A DNA stretch of 64,000 bases from Allofournierella sp. (GTDB lineage: Bacteria; Bacillota; Clostridia; Oscillospirales; Ruminococcaceae): contig JAHHRU010000002.1 of the NCBI GenBank assembly GCA_020025635.1, positions 124,001 through 188,000 on the forward strand, written 5' to 3'. Shown in pieces: positions 40,652-49,625 of the stretch. Position numbers and translations under genes: made by a program. The first letter of the stretch is position 1. Each line of letters opens with the position of its first letter. The notes beneath the pieces were generated by a model. It searched no databases, had not been told where the DNA came from, and worked only from the letters and a program-made list of their open reading frames with translations.

Positions 40652-42634
40652 ATGAGCGAAAAGAAAACCTTTTACATCACCACCCCCATCTACTACCCCA
40701 GCGACAAGCTGCACATCGGCCACAGCTACACCACCGTGGCCTGCGATGCGCTGGCCCGCTACAAGCGGATGCAGGGCTATGATGTGATGTTCCTGACCGG
40801 CACCGATGAGCACGGCCAGAAGATCCAGGACAAGGCCGCCGATGCCGGCGTGACCCCCAAGCAGTATGTGGACAACATTGTGGAAGGCGAAGGCGGCGTG
40901 AAGGACCTTTGGAAGCTGCTGGACATCAGCTACGACCGGTTCATCCGCACCACCGACGATTACCACATGGAAAGCTGCCAGAAGATCTTCACCCAGCTGT
41001 ATGAGCAGGGCGACATCTACAAGTCGGTTTACAAGGGCCACTACTGCAAACCCTGCGAAAGCTTCTGGACCGACAGCCAGCTGGTGGACGGCAAGTGCCC
41101 CGACTGCGGCCGTGAGGTTTACGAGGCCGAGGAAGAGGCTTACTTCTTCAAAACCAGCAAGTACGCCGACCGCCTGCTCAGGCTTTATGAAGAGAATCCC
41201 CAGTTCATCCAGCCCGAGACCCGCAAAAACGAGATGATCGCTTTCATCAATCAGGGCCTTCAGGACACCTGCGTTTCCCGCACCACTGTGCCCTGGGGCA
41301 TCCCGGTGCCTTTTGATCAGAAGCACACCATGTATGTTTGGGTGGATGCGCTTTCCAACTATATCACCGCTCTGGGCTATCAGAACGGCAAATACGACGA
41401 TTACTCCAAGTTCTGGCCCGCCGACCTGCACATGGTGGGCAAGGAGATCCTGCGTTTCCACACCATCCTGTGGCCGGCCATGCTGATGGCTCTGGATCTG
41501 CCTTTGCCCAAGCGGGTGTTCGGCCACGGCTGGCTGCTTTTGGACGGCGGCAAGATGTCCAAGTCCAAGGGCAACGTGGTGGACCCGGTGGTTCTGTGCC
41601 AGCGCTACGGCGTGGATGCCATCCGCTACTTCCTGCTGCGTGAGATCCCCTTCGGCAACGACGGCTCCTTCTCCAACGAGTCCCTCATCTCCCGCATCAA
41701 CACCGACCTTGCCAACGACCTGGGCAACCTGCTGTCCCGCACGGTGGCAATGGTTGAAAAATATTTCGGCGGCACCATTCCCGCCCAGCGTGCAGCCGGC
41801 GAATTCGATGAGGACCTGATCTCCATCGTTTCCGCAATGCCTGCCCATGTGACCGAGAACATGGATCAGCTGCTGATTCCCCAGGCCACTCAGGAAATCT
41901 TCAAGGCCATTCAGCGGGCAAACAAGTACATCGACGAAACCGCTCCCTGGGCCCTGGCAAAGGACGAGGCCAACAAGCCCCGCCTGGCCGCTGTTTTGTA
42001 CAACCTGTGCGAGGCCCTGCGCTTTGCCGCTGTGATGCTGGCCCCCTTCCTGCCCACCACCGCCGACCGCATGGCCGAGCAGCTAGGCCTTTCCCAGGCT
42101 GAGCGGGACTTTGACACCCTGACCTTCGGCAGCAAGACCGAGTACACCGTACAGAAGGGCGAGGCCCTGTTCCCCCGCATCGACATGGAAAAGGAGCTGG
42201 CAGAGCTGGCCGCCGAGCAGGCTGCCAAGGCCGCTGCCGCCCAAGCGGATCAGCCCGCCGAGGAAGCCCCCGCTTTGGAAAAGCTGGAGCTTGAGCACCT
42301 GGACGAGATCACCTTTGATGATTTCGCAAAGTGCGAAATGCGTGTGGCCCGGGTGCTGGAATGCGAGAAGCTGAAGGAATCCAAAAAGCTGCTCAAATTC
42401 AAGCTCTTTGACGGTGAGCGTGAACGCACCATCCTTTCCGGCATTGCCAAGTGGTATGAGCCGGAAGACCTGATCGGCAAGAACGTGTGCATCGTGGCAA
42501 ACCTGGCTCCCCGCCCCATGATGAAGGGCAAGTATGTGAGCGAGGGCATGATCCTGTCCGCAGAGGACAATGAAGGCAACGTGACCGTTGTGCAGTTCCC
42601 CGCCAGCGTAAAGCCCGGCAGCCAGCTGGGCTGA
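40652..42634 (+). CDS. metG: Methionyl-tRNA synthetase
   Basis: A 660-residue class I synthetase. HIGH is at residues 21-24 (KLHIGHSYT), a zinc knuckle CKPCES...CPDCG near 130-150, and GKMSKSKGN near 300. The C-terminal about 110 residues (EITFDDFAKCEMRVARVLECEKLKESKKLLKFKLFDGE) form the tRNA-binding Trbp111-like domain, so this is the dimeric long form. GAAAGGAT precedes the ATG. It is followed closely by tatD, a common pairing. Confidence 0.97.
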   Translation: MSEKKTFYITTPIYYPSDKLHIGHSYTTVACDALARYKRMQGYDVMFLTGTDEHGQKIQDKAADAGVTPKQYVDNIVEGEGGVKDLWKLLDISYDRFIRTTDDYHMESCQKIFTQLYEQGDIYKSVYKGHYCKPCESFWTDSQLVDGKCPDCGREVYEAEEEAYFFKTSKYADRLLRLYEENPQFIQPETRKNEMIAFINQGLQDTCVSRTTVPWGIPVPFDQKHTMYVWVDALSNYITALGYQNGKYDDYSKFWPADLHMVGKEILRFHTILWPAMLMALDLPLPKRVFGHGWLLLDGGKMSKSKGNVVDPVVLCQRYGVDAIRYFLLREIPFGNDGSFSNESLISRINTDLANDLGNLLSRTVAMVEKYFGGTIPAQRAAGEFDEDLISIVSAMPAHVTENMDQLLIPQATQEIFKAIQRANKYIDETAPWALAKDEANKPRLAAVLYNLCEALRFAAVMLAPFLPTTADRMAEQLGLSQAERDFDTLTFGSKTEYTVQKGEALFPRIDMEKELAELAAEQAAKAAAAQADQPAEEAPALEKLELEHLDEITFDDFAKCEMRVARVLECEKLKESKKLLKFKLFDGERERTILSGIAKWYEPEDLIGKNVCIVANLAPRPMMKGKYVSEGMILSAEDNEGNVTVVQFPASVKPGSQLG

Positions 42635-42645
42635 AAAGGAGATTT

Positions 42646-43440
42646 ATGGCATTTCCCATTTTTGATACCCACGCCCATTACATGAGCCGCCAATTTGATG
42701 CCGACCGGGCAGAGCTTTTGAATGCTTTGCCCCAGGGCGGCGTGGTTGGGGTGATCGAATGCGGCACCGACCTTGCCACCAGCGAAGGGGCTCTGGCCCT
42801 TTGCCGGCAGTATCCCTTTATGCGGGCTGCGCTGGGCATTCACCCGGAAAGCCTCATTGACGAGGAAACCTCCACCCAGACCCGCTTTTGCGGTGACTGG
42901 CGAAGTGAGCTTTCCCAGATCCGTGAGCTGTTTTCCGACCCGAAGGCAGTGGCCGTGGGCGAATGCGGGCTGGATTACCACTGGCCCATCCCCAAAGAGG
43001 AACAGCTCGCCCTGTTTGAAGCCCACCTCCGGCTGGCGCTGGAGCTGGACAAGCCCATCATCGTGCACGACCGGGAAGCCCATGAGGACACCTACCGGCT
43101 TTTAAAGCAGTATCGGCCCAAAGGGGTGGTGCACTGCTACTCCGGCTCGGCCGAAGATGCGCTCACCCTGGTAGATCAGGGCATGTACATCGGCCTGGGC
43201 GGCGCTGTCACCTTTAAGGGGGCCCGCCGGGCGCTCAAGGTGATCGATGCCCTGGACCCTTCCCGCATCCTGCTGGAAACCGACAGCCCCTTCATGGCCC
43301 CGGTGCCCTGCCGCGGCCAGCGGTGCGACTCCCGTCTCATCGCACACACCGGCGCCTTTATCGCCGAACGCAAAGGCCTTACGCCTGAAACGCTGTTCCA
43401 GATGACCGAGGCCAATGCCCGGCGTCTGTTCAACATTTAA
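42646..43440 (+). CDS. tatD: TatD family deoxyribonuclease
   Basis: A 264-residue metal-dependent hydrolase. The N-terminal FDTHAHY metal motif, AVGECGLDYHW, KPIIVHDREAHEDTY, HCYSG and ETDSPFMAP make up the TatD metal-binding and active-site set. TatD proteins act as 3'-5' DNA exonucleases and can remove D-amino acids from tRNA in some lineages. AAAAGGAGA precedes the start. It lies 11 bases after metG. Confidence 0.94.
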   Translation: MAFPIFDTHAHYMSRQFDADRAELLNALPQGGVVGVIECGTDLATSEGALALCRQYPFMRAALGIHPESLIDEETSTQTRFCGDWRSELSQIRELFSDPKAVAVGECGLDYHWPIPKEEQLALFEAHLRLALELDKPIIVHDREAHEDTYRLLKQYRPKGVVHCYSGSAEDALTLVDQGMYIGLGGAVTFKGARRALKVIDALDPSRILLETDSPFMAPVPCRGQRCDSRLIAHTGAFIAERKGLTPETLFQMTEANARRLFNI

Positions 43441-43453
43441 GGAGGAATTTCTT

Positions 43454-43684
43454 ATGAAAGCACGCATCCCCAAACACCGCGAATTCGTTATCAACTTCCC
43501 CAGCGATATGGACGAGGCCCGCAGCAACGAGGCCTGGGACAAGCTGAACACCCTGCTGGAAGATTACAAGAAGGCTCACAACGGCAACAGCGTTTTTGAG
43601 CCCACCTTCATTGAGGATCTGGAGCCCCAGGTCAAGGCCCTGCAGGCTGAGTACGGCTTCGAGTACACCATCGAAGAAAAGTAA
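43454..43684 (+). CDS. Hypothetical 76-residue protein
   Basis: A 76-residue protein of unknown function: starts MKARIPKHREFVINFPSDMDEARSNEAW, ends QAEYGFEYTIEEK. It is acidic and mostly helical in appearance, with no signal peptide, cysteines or known motif. The ATG at 43454 follows AAGGAGGA (43439-43446), which overlaps the tatD stop, so expression with metG-tatD is likely. Codon use is strongly biased (AAG, CTG, GAG), like a well expressed gene. It ends at a perfect terminator. Confidence 0.8.
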   Translation: MKARIPKHREFVINFPSDMDEARSNEAWDKLNTLLEDYKKAHNGNSVFEPTFIEDLEPQVKALQAEYGFEYTIEEK

Positions 43685-43700
43685 CTCCCATTTCACAAAC

Positions 43701-43741
43701 AAAGCGCCCGCTCTCAAAAGTTTTGAGAGCGGGCGCTTTTC
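43701..43741. terminator. Bidirectional terminator
   Basis: An essentially perfect 19-bp inverted repeat (43701-43719 with 43721-43739) between convergent genes, with A/T outer pairs. Confidence 0.92.
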
Positions 43742-43752
43742 TTTTTCGCTTT

Positions 43753-44079
43753 TTACAACAGCTCTTCCAGCTTTTCCAGAAACGCTTCTTCGCCCAAGGT
43801 GTTCACCTTGAACAGCATTGCCTGGCTGCCGCCGGCCGTGATGGCCGAAATCTGCACCGGGCCCTCTGCGGGGCCGAAAAAGGTCACCGAAAGGCTCAGG
43901 CGGTTGCCACCCATATAGCTGTACCGCTCGAACACCCGAACCGAACAGCACATCCCTTTCTTTGTAAAATCGCTGGAATCTTCCAGCGTTGCGGAAAGGC
44001 TCCCGCTCAGGATGCCGTTTTCAATGCGATTCACCAGTGAATGGAAGGACTCATCCACAGTGTCTTCCAGTTTTGCCAT
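43753..44079 (-). CDS. DUF6054 family protein
   Basis: A 108-residue protein. The pattern GILSGSLSATLEDSSDFTKKGMCCSVRVFERYSYMGGNRLSLSVTFFG, then SAITAGGSQAMLFKVNTLGEEAFLEKL, matches the family I know as DUF6054, found in Clostridia. Predicted to be an alpha/beta fold without a signal peptide. Function unknown. Its start is 56 bases after the stop of the adenosyltransferase/PNPOx fusion gene on the same strand. Confidence 0.7.
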   Translation of the reverse strand: MAKLEDTVDESFHSLVNRIENGILSGSLSATLEDSSDFTKKGMCCSVRVFERYSYMGGNRLSLSVTFFGPAEGPVQISAITAGGSQAMLFKVNTLGEEAFLEKLEELL

Positions 44080-44134
44080 TTTCTCTGCCTCCTTTTCGGC
44101 CCTTCGACCTTCTTATTTATACTTATTGTTATAT

Positions 44135-45136
44135 TTATTCATATTCTTCCAATAAGTACTGTCCTTTTTCAAAATCAAACCGCTCCACATAGGGAATCTC
44201 TTCCCGATAGAGCCAGCGCTCGGCAAATGTGGGGGTGAAAGCAAACACCCGTTCCTCCTGCAAAAAGCTGTAACGCTCAAAGCTGCTTGGAAAATGCTGC
44301 TGGTACAGTGCGCAGAAAACCGGATTTTCCAGCGGGTGGCCCAGCTCCCTGCAAACACCCTCCAGCTGGATGTTGCCCATACAGAGAGCTGCCCTGGGAT
44401 TGTTGGCCAGCTGCTGGTATTTGGGCAGCATCCGGTCGGTTTGGAAATAGAAGGTGCCGCCCACCCGCACCACGCTCATAGTGCGGGAGCTCACCCGGTC
44501 TTTCCAGCTGGTGGAAAGCACCATTTTGGCCCCTTCGCCGCAGTCGGCCCAAAGCTTTGCGCACTTTTCTTCAAATTCATCCCGGCGAAGCTCTGCGGCA
44601 GCGGCCGGCTCTTCTGCCTTTTCATACCAGCCGGAAAGCCGGCGGCAAAGGATGATATACACCGCACTGGAAAGCCGGTTCAGCGCTTCGGCAAGGTCCG
44701 GCCGGCTTTCCCCAAAGGCACCAAGGGCCGAAAGCTCCACCTCCCTTGCCTGAGCACGCAGGCTGTTGAGCGCAGCCCCAAGGCGGCCCATCTGGCGGCT
44801 GGGCACAGGGTGCTGGATGCCGAAGGCCTTCTGTACCTGCTGGGAATCATGCCGCAGCTGGCGGCTGGAAAGCCCCAGAAGCACGACTTCCCCAAAGGGT
44901 TCCCCGGTTACTTCCACCCGCTGAATACGCCGCAGGAACACCAGCAGGTCTTCCAGATCCTGCATCACCGGTTCGTCGGCCAGTTCTTCGGCTGTTATTT
45001 GGGTTTCCACCGTTTTTGCCACCAGGCTGTCCAGCTTCCCGCGGAACTTGATCTGCGGGTGTGTTTTGCTTACCAATTTGCCGCCGTTCAAAAGGGTCTT
45101 GGTTTCGGTTTTTCCGGTATTCGTTACTTCCTGCAT
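44135..45136 (-). CDS. Fusion of cobalamin adenosyltransferase-like and PNPOx-like domains
   Basis: A 333-residue two-domain protein. Residues 1-171 resemble clostridial ATP:cob(I)alamin adenosyltransferase-like (EutT-type) proteins: KTHPQIKFRGKLDSLVAKTV, VMQDLEDLLVFLRRIQRVEVTGEPF, KAFGIQHPVPSRQMGRLGAALNSLRAQAREVEL and ALNRLSSAVYIILCRRL. The Salmonella EutT metal motif with a CC pair is not seen. Residues about 185-333 look like a pyridoxamine-phosphate-oxidase-type split barrel (VLSTSWKDRVSSRTMSVVRVGGTFYFQTDRMLPKYQQLANNPRAALC). The second domain may bind FMN, and so could reduce cobalamin for the first; that is inference. No B12 genes are nearby. Confidence 0.72.
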   Translation of the reverse strand: MQEVTNTGKTETKTLLNGGKLVSKTHPQIKFRGKLDSLVAKTVETQITAEELADEPVMQDLEDLLVFLRRIQRVEVTGEPFGEVVLLGLSSRQLRHDSQQVQKAFGIQHPVPSRQMGRLGAALNSLRAQAREVELSALGAFGESRPDLAEALNRLSSAVYIILCRRLSGWYEKAEEPAAAAELRRDEFEEKCAKLWADCGEGAKMVLSTSWKDRVSSRTMSVVRVGGTFYFQTDRMLPKYQQLANNPRAALCMGNIQLEGVCRELGHPLENPVFCALYQQHFPSSFERYSFLQEERVFAFTPTFAERWLYREEIPYVERFDFEKGQYLLEEYE

Positions 45137-45223
45137 GGGATTTCCCCTTTTCCTGTTTTATTTCTTTAAGTATACGGATTTCAGTCGGGATATGCAACAC
45201 ACCTTCCCGTTTCTTTAACAGAA

Positions 45224-45262
45224 AAAGCCCCCTGCTTTTTCTGTTAAAAAGCAGGGGGCTTT
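45224..45262 (-). terminator. Terminator of pckA
   Basis: A perfect 17-bp stem, 45224-45240 with 45246-45262, followed by a T-run on the minus strand. Confidence 0.9.
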
Positions 45263-45293
45263 GCTTGTTCGTTAAACTGCCTTCAGGGCAAAC

Positions 45294-46880
45294 TTACTTT
45301 GCCTTGGGGCCAGCGTTGACGATCTCAGCGGGCATGTTGGGATACTTCTTAGCGAAGTTGTCCTGGAACATCTGAGCCAGCTTGTTAGCCTGAGCATCAT
45401 ATGCGTCCTTATCAGCCCACAGGCCGCGAGCGTCCAGCATCTCAGCGGGAACGTTGGGGCACTCGGTGGGGTAATCAACGTTGAATACGTCGTGGTGCTT
45501 CCACTCGCCGGTGAAGCTGTCGTTCAGAGCAGCGGTGACCATAGCACGGGTGTAGGCCAGCTTCATGCGCTTAGCGCCCATGGAAGCAGAGCCGCCTGCC
45601 CAACCGGTGTTGACCAGGTAAACCTTGGTGCCGTACTTCTCCAGCTTCTCACCCAGCATCTCAGCGTAAACGGAGGGATCCATGGGCATGAAGGGCTCAC
45701 CAAACAGGGTGGAGAAGGTGGGCTGAGGCTCGGTAACGCCGCGCTCGGTGCCGGCCAGCTTGGAGGTAAAGCCGGTAACGAAGTGGTACATAGCAGCGTC
45801 CTTGTCCAGACGGCTGATCGGAGGCAGAACGCCGAAAGCATCGGCGGTCAGGAAGATGACAACCTTGGGGATGCCGCCTTCACCGGGGATCTGGCTGTTG
45901 GAGATGTAGTCAACAGGGTAGCCCACACGGGTGTTCTCGGTCAGGCTGCCGTCGTCGAAGTCCATCTCGCGGGTCTCGGGGTTCATAACAACGTTCTCAA
46001 CCAGAGAACCGAAGCGGATGGCGTTGAAGATCTCGGGCTCGTTCTCAGCCTTCAGGCCGATGCACTTTGCGTAGCAGCCGCCCTCGAAGTTGAACACGCC
46101 GTCGGGAGACCAGCCGTGCTCGTCGTCACCGATCAGCTTGCGGGCAGGATCAGCAGACAGAGTGGTCTTGCCGGTGCCGGACAGGCCGAAGAAGACAGCG
46201 GTCTCGTGGGTCTCGGGATCCATGTTGGCAGAGCAGTGCATGGGCAGAACGTTCTTCTTGGTCATGATGTAGTTCATGGTGGAGAAGACGCTCTTCTTGA
46301 TCTCGCCAGCGTACTGAGAGCCAGCGATCAGGATCTTGTGTGCTTCGTAGTCGATGATGATGGCAGCCTCGCTGTGAACACCGTCGATCTCGGGGATGCA
46401 CTTGAAGCCGGGAGTAACCAGGATGGTGTAATCGGGCTCACCGTAGCTTGCCAGCTCCTCCTCGGTGGGACGGATCAGCAGCTGATGGATGAACATGTTC
46501 TGGCTGGCCAGCTCGTTCACGATGCGGAACTTCTGGGTGTACTTCTTGTCAGCGCCTGCGAAGCCGTCAAAGATGAAAGCTTCACGGCCCTGCATGTAAG
46601 CAGCAGCCTTTTCCCACAGAGCGTTGAACTTCTCGCGGGAGATGGGACGGTTCACCTTGCCCCAGGCGATCTCGTTGTGAACGCCCTCGGTATCAACGAT
46701 GAACTTATCGTCGGGAGAACGGCCGGTGTACTTGCCGGTGGTGACCAGCAGAGCGCCGGTGTTGGTCAGAGAGCCCTCACCGCGACGCAGAGCAGCCTCA
46801 GTCAGCTGAGCGACGGTCAGGTTGCGATATACAGCCTTGGGAGCAATAATGCCGAGCTTTTCAATGCCATAGGTTTCCAT
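45294..46880 (-). CDS. pckA: Phosphoenolpyruvate carboxykinase (ATP)
   Basis: A 528-residue ATP-type PEP carboxykinase interconverting oxaloacetate and PEP with CO2 and ATP/ADP. It has the RSPDDKFIVD substrate loop, the P-loop GLSGTGKTTLSADP, HGWSPDGVFNFEGGCYAK and the late VNTGWAGGSASMGAKRMKL. In fermentative gut bacteria it often runs in the carboxylating direction. The start at 46880 follows GGAGGTAA. Codon bias is very strong, indicating high expression. Preceded by a long AT-rich upstream region with its promoters. Confidence 0.97.
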   Translation of the reverse strand: METYGIEKLGIIAPKAVYRNLTVAQLTEAALRRGEGSLTNTGALLVTTGKYTGRSPDDKFIVDTEGVHNEIAWGKVNRPISREKFNALWEKAAAYMQGREAFIFDGFAGADKKYTQKFRIVNELASQNMFIHQLLIRPTEEELASYGEPDYTILVTPGFKCIPEIDGVHSEAAIIIDYEAHKILIAGSQYAGEIKKSVFSTMNYIMTKKNVLPMHCSANMDPETHETAVFFGLSGTGKTTLSADPARKLIGDDEHGWSPDGVFNFEGGCYAKCIGLKAENEPEIFNAIRFGSLVENVVMNPETREMDFDDGSLTENTRVGYPVDYISNSQIPGEGGIPKVVIFLTADAFGVLPPISRLDKDAAMYHFVTGFTSKLAGTERGVTEPQPTFSTLFGEPFMPMDPSVYAEMLGEKLEKYGTKVYLVNTGWAGGSASMGAKRMKLAYTRAMVTAALNDSFTGEWKHHDVFNVDYPTECPNVPAEMLDARGLWADKDAYDAQANKLAQMFQDNFAKKYPNMPAEIVNAGPKAK

Positions 46881-46968
46881 TGCAATTACCTCCAATAAAA
46901 CATTTATCTGTTTCCAAATATCCGTCTTGGACTTTGGCGAACAACTTGTTAAAAATTTGATTAATTAT

Positions 46969-46996
46969 ATTATAGCGAAGCCATGGTTTTTTACAA
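46969..46996 (-). promoter_or_regulatory. Promoter of pckA
   Basis: On the minus strand: TTGTAA (46991-46996), a 16-base spacer, perfect TATAAT (46969-46974), giving a leader of about 80 bases. A possible second promoter (TGGACA, 17 bases, TACAAT) lies at about 47196-47224. The rest of the 550-base interval from 46881 to 47433 holds no gene that I can support. Confidence 0.65.
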
Positions 46997-47383
46997 GAGC
47001 CTTTATCCCGTTTCTCGCGCATGTACAAAAGTTGTGTTTTCAAGACCTTCCCGTTTGTGAAAACTGCAATAGAACAATTTTCTCCGGTTTCAGGCCAAAA
47101 ACAGCCGCCATGCAGGAAAAGCGTGAATTCCGTTTTTTCTTTCAAAAGCCACGCTGAAAGAAACTGTTTTTCAAATTTCTCTCAGTATATATTGTAACGA
47201 ATTTTTCAAGGTTTGTCCATTGTTTTTTGGAAATGTTCGGATACCTTTTTTGCCAATCTTTTTGCACAAACCGTCCTTTTTCCACTTTTTGTATTTTCCC
47301 GGTGGAAAAAGGGTGCTTTGGGTCGAAAACATCCGCCTTCCGGCAAAGGCTTTGGGCTGCTTTTTCTGTTCGGGAAAAGCAAA

Positions 47384-47411
47384 GGCGGCCGGGCCAGAAG
47401 GCCCCGCCGCC
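47384..47411 (-). terminator. Terminator of the FAD-dependent protein gene
   Basis: The stem 47384-47395 with 47400-47411 has one mismatch and a four-base loop. A T-rich stretch follows on the minus strand. Confidence 0.65.
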
Positions 47412-47433
47412 GGATCTTTTTGAAATATGGATT

Positions 47434-48837
47434 TTAGATGCCGTCCCACTCGATGATCTTCTGGCCCATCAGCACACCCATCACACTGGCCATCATCAGG
47501 CCGCGGGTCCAGCCGGAAGAATCGCCCAGGCAGTGCAGGCCCTTCACGTTGGTCACCAGGTCCTCATCCATCCGCACCCGGTTGGAGTAGAACTTCAGCT
47601 CCGGGCTGTACAGCAGGGTCTCATCGCTGGCAAAGCCGGGGACCACCTGATCCAGCATCCGGATGAACTCGATGATGTTGGTCATGGCACGGTAGGGCAT
47701 GGCTGCGGTGATGTCACCGGCCACCGCATCCACCAGGGTGGGCCGCACGTTGCTCTGCGAAAGCTCCTTGGGCCAGGTGCGCTTACCGTCCAGGATATCG
47801 CCGTAGCGCTGGACCATGATGTGCCCTGCCCCCAGCATATTGGTCAGCTCGCCAACCTTCTGTGCATACTCAATGGGCTGGTTGAAGGGGTGTGTAAAGT
47901 TGTGGCTGCACAGAATGGCCAGGTTGGTGTTGGAGCTCTTTTTCTCTTTGAAGGAGTGGCCGTTCACCACTGCCAGGTCATTGTCGTAATTTTCCTGGCT
48001 GACAAAGCCGCCGGGATTCTGGCAGAAGGTGCGCACCTTGTTCTTGAAGGGCTTCGGGTAGCCGATCAGCTTGGATTCATAGAGCACCTTGTTGACCTTC
48101 TCCATGATCTCATTGCGGACCTCAACACGAACGCCGATGTCCACAGTGCCGGGGTTGTGGGCAATGCCGTGCTCTGCACAGATGCGCTCCAGCCAGTCGG
48201 CGCCGCGGCGGCCGGTGGCGATCACGGTACGCTTTGCCAGGATCTCCTGCTGGCCGCCCTTCTGGTCCTGGATCTTAACGCCCTTGCAGACATCGCCTTC
48301 CAGGATGATGTTCACACACTCGCTGCCAAAGATCATTTCCACACCATGATCGGCAAGATAGATCTGGATGGCATGGTACAGATCCTGGGCCTTTTCCGTT
48401 CCCAGATGACGGATGGGACAGTCCACCAGCTTGAGGCCGGCGCCAATGGCACGCTTGCGGATATCCTTGATCTCCTCGCCGTCATAAATGCCTTCCACAT
48501 GGGGATCCGCACCGAACTCCAGATAGATTTTATCGGTGTAGTCGATCAGCTCCTGGGCGTGATTTTCACCGATCAGGGTGGGCAGTTCACCGCCCACCTC
48601 ATAGCTCAGGCTCAGCTTGCCGTCCGAAAAAGCGCCTGCGCCCGAGAAACCTGTGGTGATGTGGCAGTAGGGCTTGCAGTTGACGCAGTGGCCGACTTCC
48701 GCCTTGGGGCAGTGTCTCTTTTCCACCGGGCGGCCCTTTTCCACGATCAGGATCTTTTGCTTTGAACCCTTTCGGATCATTTCAAGCGCAGTAAAAATGC
48801 CGGCCGGGCCGGCGCCTACGATCACGAGATCATACAT
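47434..48837 (-). CDS. FAD-dependent oxidoreductase (COG2509-type)
   Basis: A 467-residue flavoprotein. The N-terminal dinucleotide-binding motif is VIVGAGPAGIFTALEM, and there are clusters CPKAEVGHCVNCKPYCHITTGFSGAGAFSDGKLSLSYEVGG and VIATGRRGADWLERIC. The pattern matches uncharacterised FAD-dependent dehydrogenases of COG2509, which are widespread in anaerobes. The cysteines near residues 60-75 might carry redox or metal ligands. Substrate unknown. The start at 48837 follows AGGAGGG; an upstream extension would have no ribosome site. Confidence 0.87.
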   Translation of the reverse strand: MYDLVIVGAGPAGIFTALEMIRKGSKQKILIVEKGRPVEKRHCPKAEVGHCVNCKPYCHITTGFSGAGAFSDGKLSLSYEVGGELPTLIGENHAQELIDYTDKIYLEFGADPHVEGIYDGEEIKDIRKRAIGAGLKLVDCPIRHLGTEKAQDLYHAIQIYLADHGVEMIFGSECVNIILEGDVCKGVKIQDQKGGQQEILAKRTVIATGRRGADWLERICAEHGIAHNPGTVDIGVRVEVRNEIMEKVNKVLYESKLIGYPKPFKNKVRTFCQNPGGFVSQENYDNDLAVVNGHSFKEKKSSNTNLAILCSHNFTHPFNQPIEYAQKVGELTNMLGAGHIMVQRYGDILDGKRTWPKELSQSNVRPTLVDAVAGDITAAMPYRAMTNIIEFIRMLDQVVPGFASDETLLYSPELKFYSNRVRMDEDLVTNVKGLHCLGDSSGWTRGLMMASVMGVLMGQKIIEWDGI

Positions 48838-48885
48838 TTTTGATAGCCCTCCTGTTAAAAACTCATTGCGGCAAAACACAAAAAA

Positions 48886-48914
48886 GCCGGCCGCCAGTGG
48901 GACTGGCAGCCGGT
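48886..48914 (-). terminator. Terminator of the cytidylate-kinase-like gene
   Basis: The stem 48886-48898 with 48902-48914 (one mismatch), followed on the minus strand by TTTTTT. Confidence 0.8.
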
Positions 48915-49006
48915 ATTCTTTAAGCAATTTGCCTTATCCTTATAATTATTACCACAGTTTTTACTTTTTGTCAATACTTTTTTACAGTTTGATGCGTTTC
49001 TGCGGC

Positions 49007-49597
49007 TCAGCCCTTGGCTGCTTCCAAAATCAGGCGGGCACAGGTTTCGGCACCCAGCTCTGCATTCAGGCACAGATCATAGTGCTCGGCAGCGCCCCAG
49101 CGGAACTCGGTATAATAATTGTAGTAGCCGGAACGGCGTTTATCCTCTTTGTGAATGAGGCTTTCCAGCTCCCGGTCGGTCATTTCCCGGGGAAGCTGCC
49201 CGCTTTTGCGGCCCCACTGCTTGCGGAACTCGAGCCCCCCATGGAGGAATACCGACAGCACCCTGGGGTCCTCCCGAAGCACATAGTCCGCGCAGCGGCC
49301 CACGATCATACAGGGGCCTTTTTCTGCCAGCTGCCGGATCACCTGCGACTGGATGATGAACACCTGATCACTCAGCGGCAGCTCCGCTCCCATGGTGTAA
49401 AGGCCGTACAAAAGGCTTCCGGTGTGGCGTTTTTCGCTGGCGGCAATGGCTTCTTCGGTCAGGCCGCTCTTTTGAGCCGCCATCGTGATCAGTTCCTTGT
49501 CATAGCAGGGAATATTCAGGGTCTTTGCCACTTCCTGTGCAATATTGATGCCGCCGGTGCAGAACTGACGGCTGAGGGTGATGATGGTGTGTTCCAT
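49007..49597 (-). CDS. Cytidylate kinase-like family protein
   Basis: A 196-residue protein that begins MEHTIITLSRQFCTGGINIAQEVAKTLNIPCYDKELI, matching the cytidylate-kinase-like family (PF13189). The phosphate-binding loop is degenerate: SRQFCTGG replaces GxxxxGKS. Family members are small P-loop-like proteins of unknown substrate, and true nucleotide kinase activity is doubtful. GGAGG precedes the start. It is co-directional with, and 28 bases downstream of, the C39-like gene. Confidence 0.8.
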   Translation of the reverse strand: MEHTIITLSRQFCTGGINIAQEVAKTLNIPCYDKELITMAAQKSGLTEEAIAASEKRHTGSLLYGLYTMGAELPLSDQVFIIQSQVIRQLAEKGPCMIVGRCADYVLREDPRVLSVFLHGGLEFRKQWGRKSGQLPREMTDRELESLIHKEDKRRSGYYNYYTEFRWGAAEHYDLCLNAELGAETCARLILEAAKG

Positions 49598-49625
49598 AAA
49601 TTCAGCCTCCTTGCAAAATAACGAT

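Noticed and set aside
45492..46898. 468-codon plus-strand frame opposite pckA
   Set aside because: Shadow of a highly biased gene; no ribosome site.
46861..47145. 94-codon minus-strand frame overlapping the pckA start
   Set aside because: Overlaps pckA out of frame, covers its promoter, and has no protein-like pattern.
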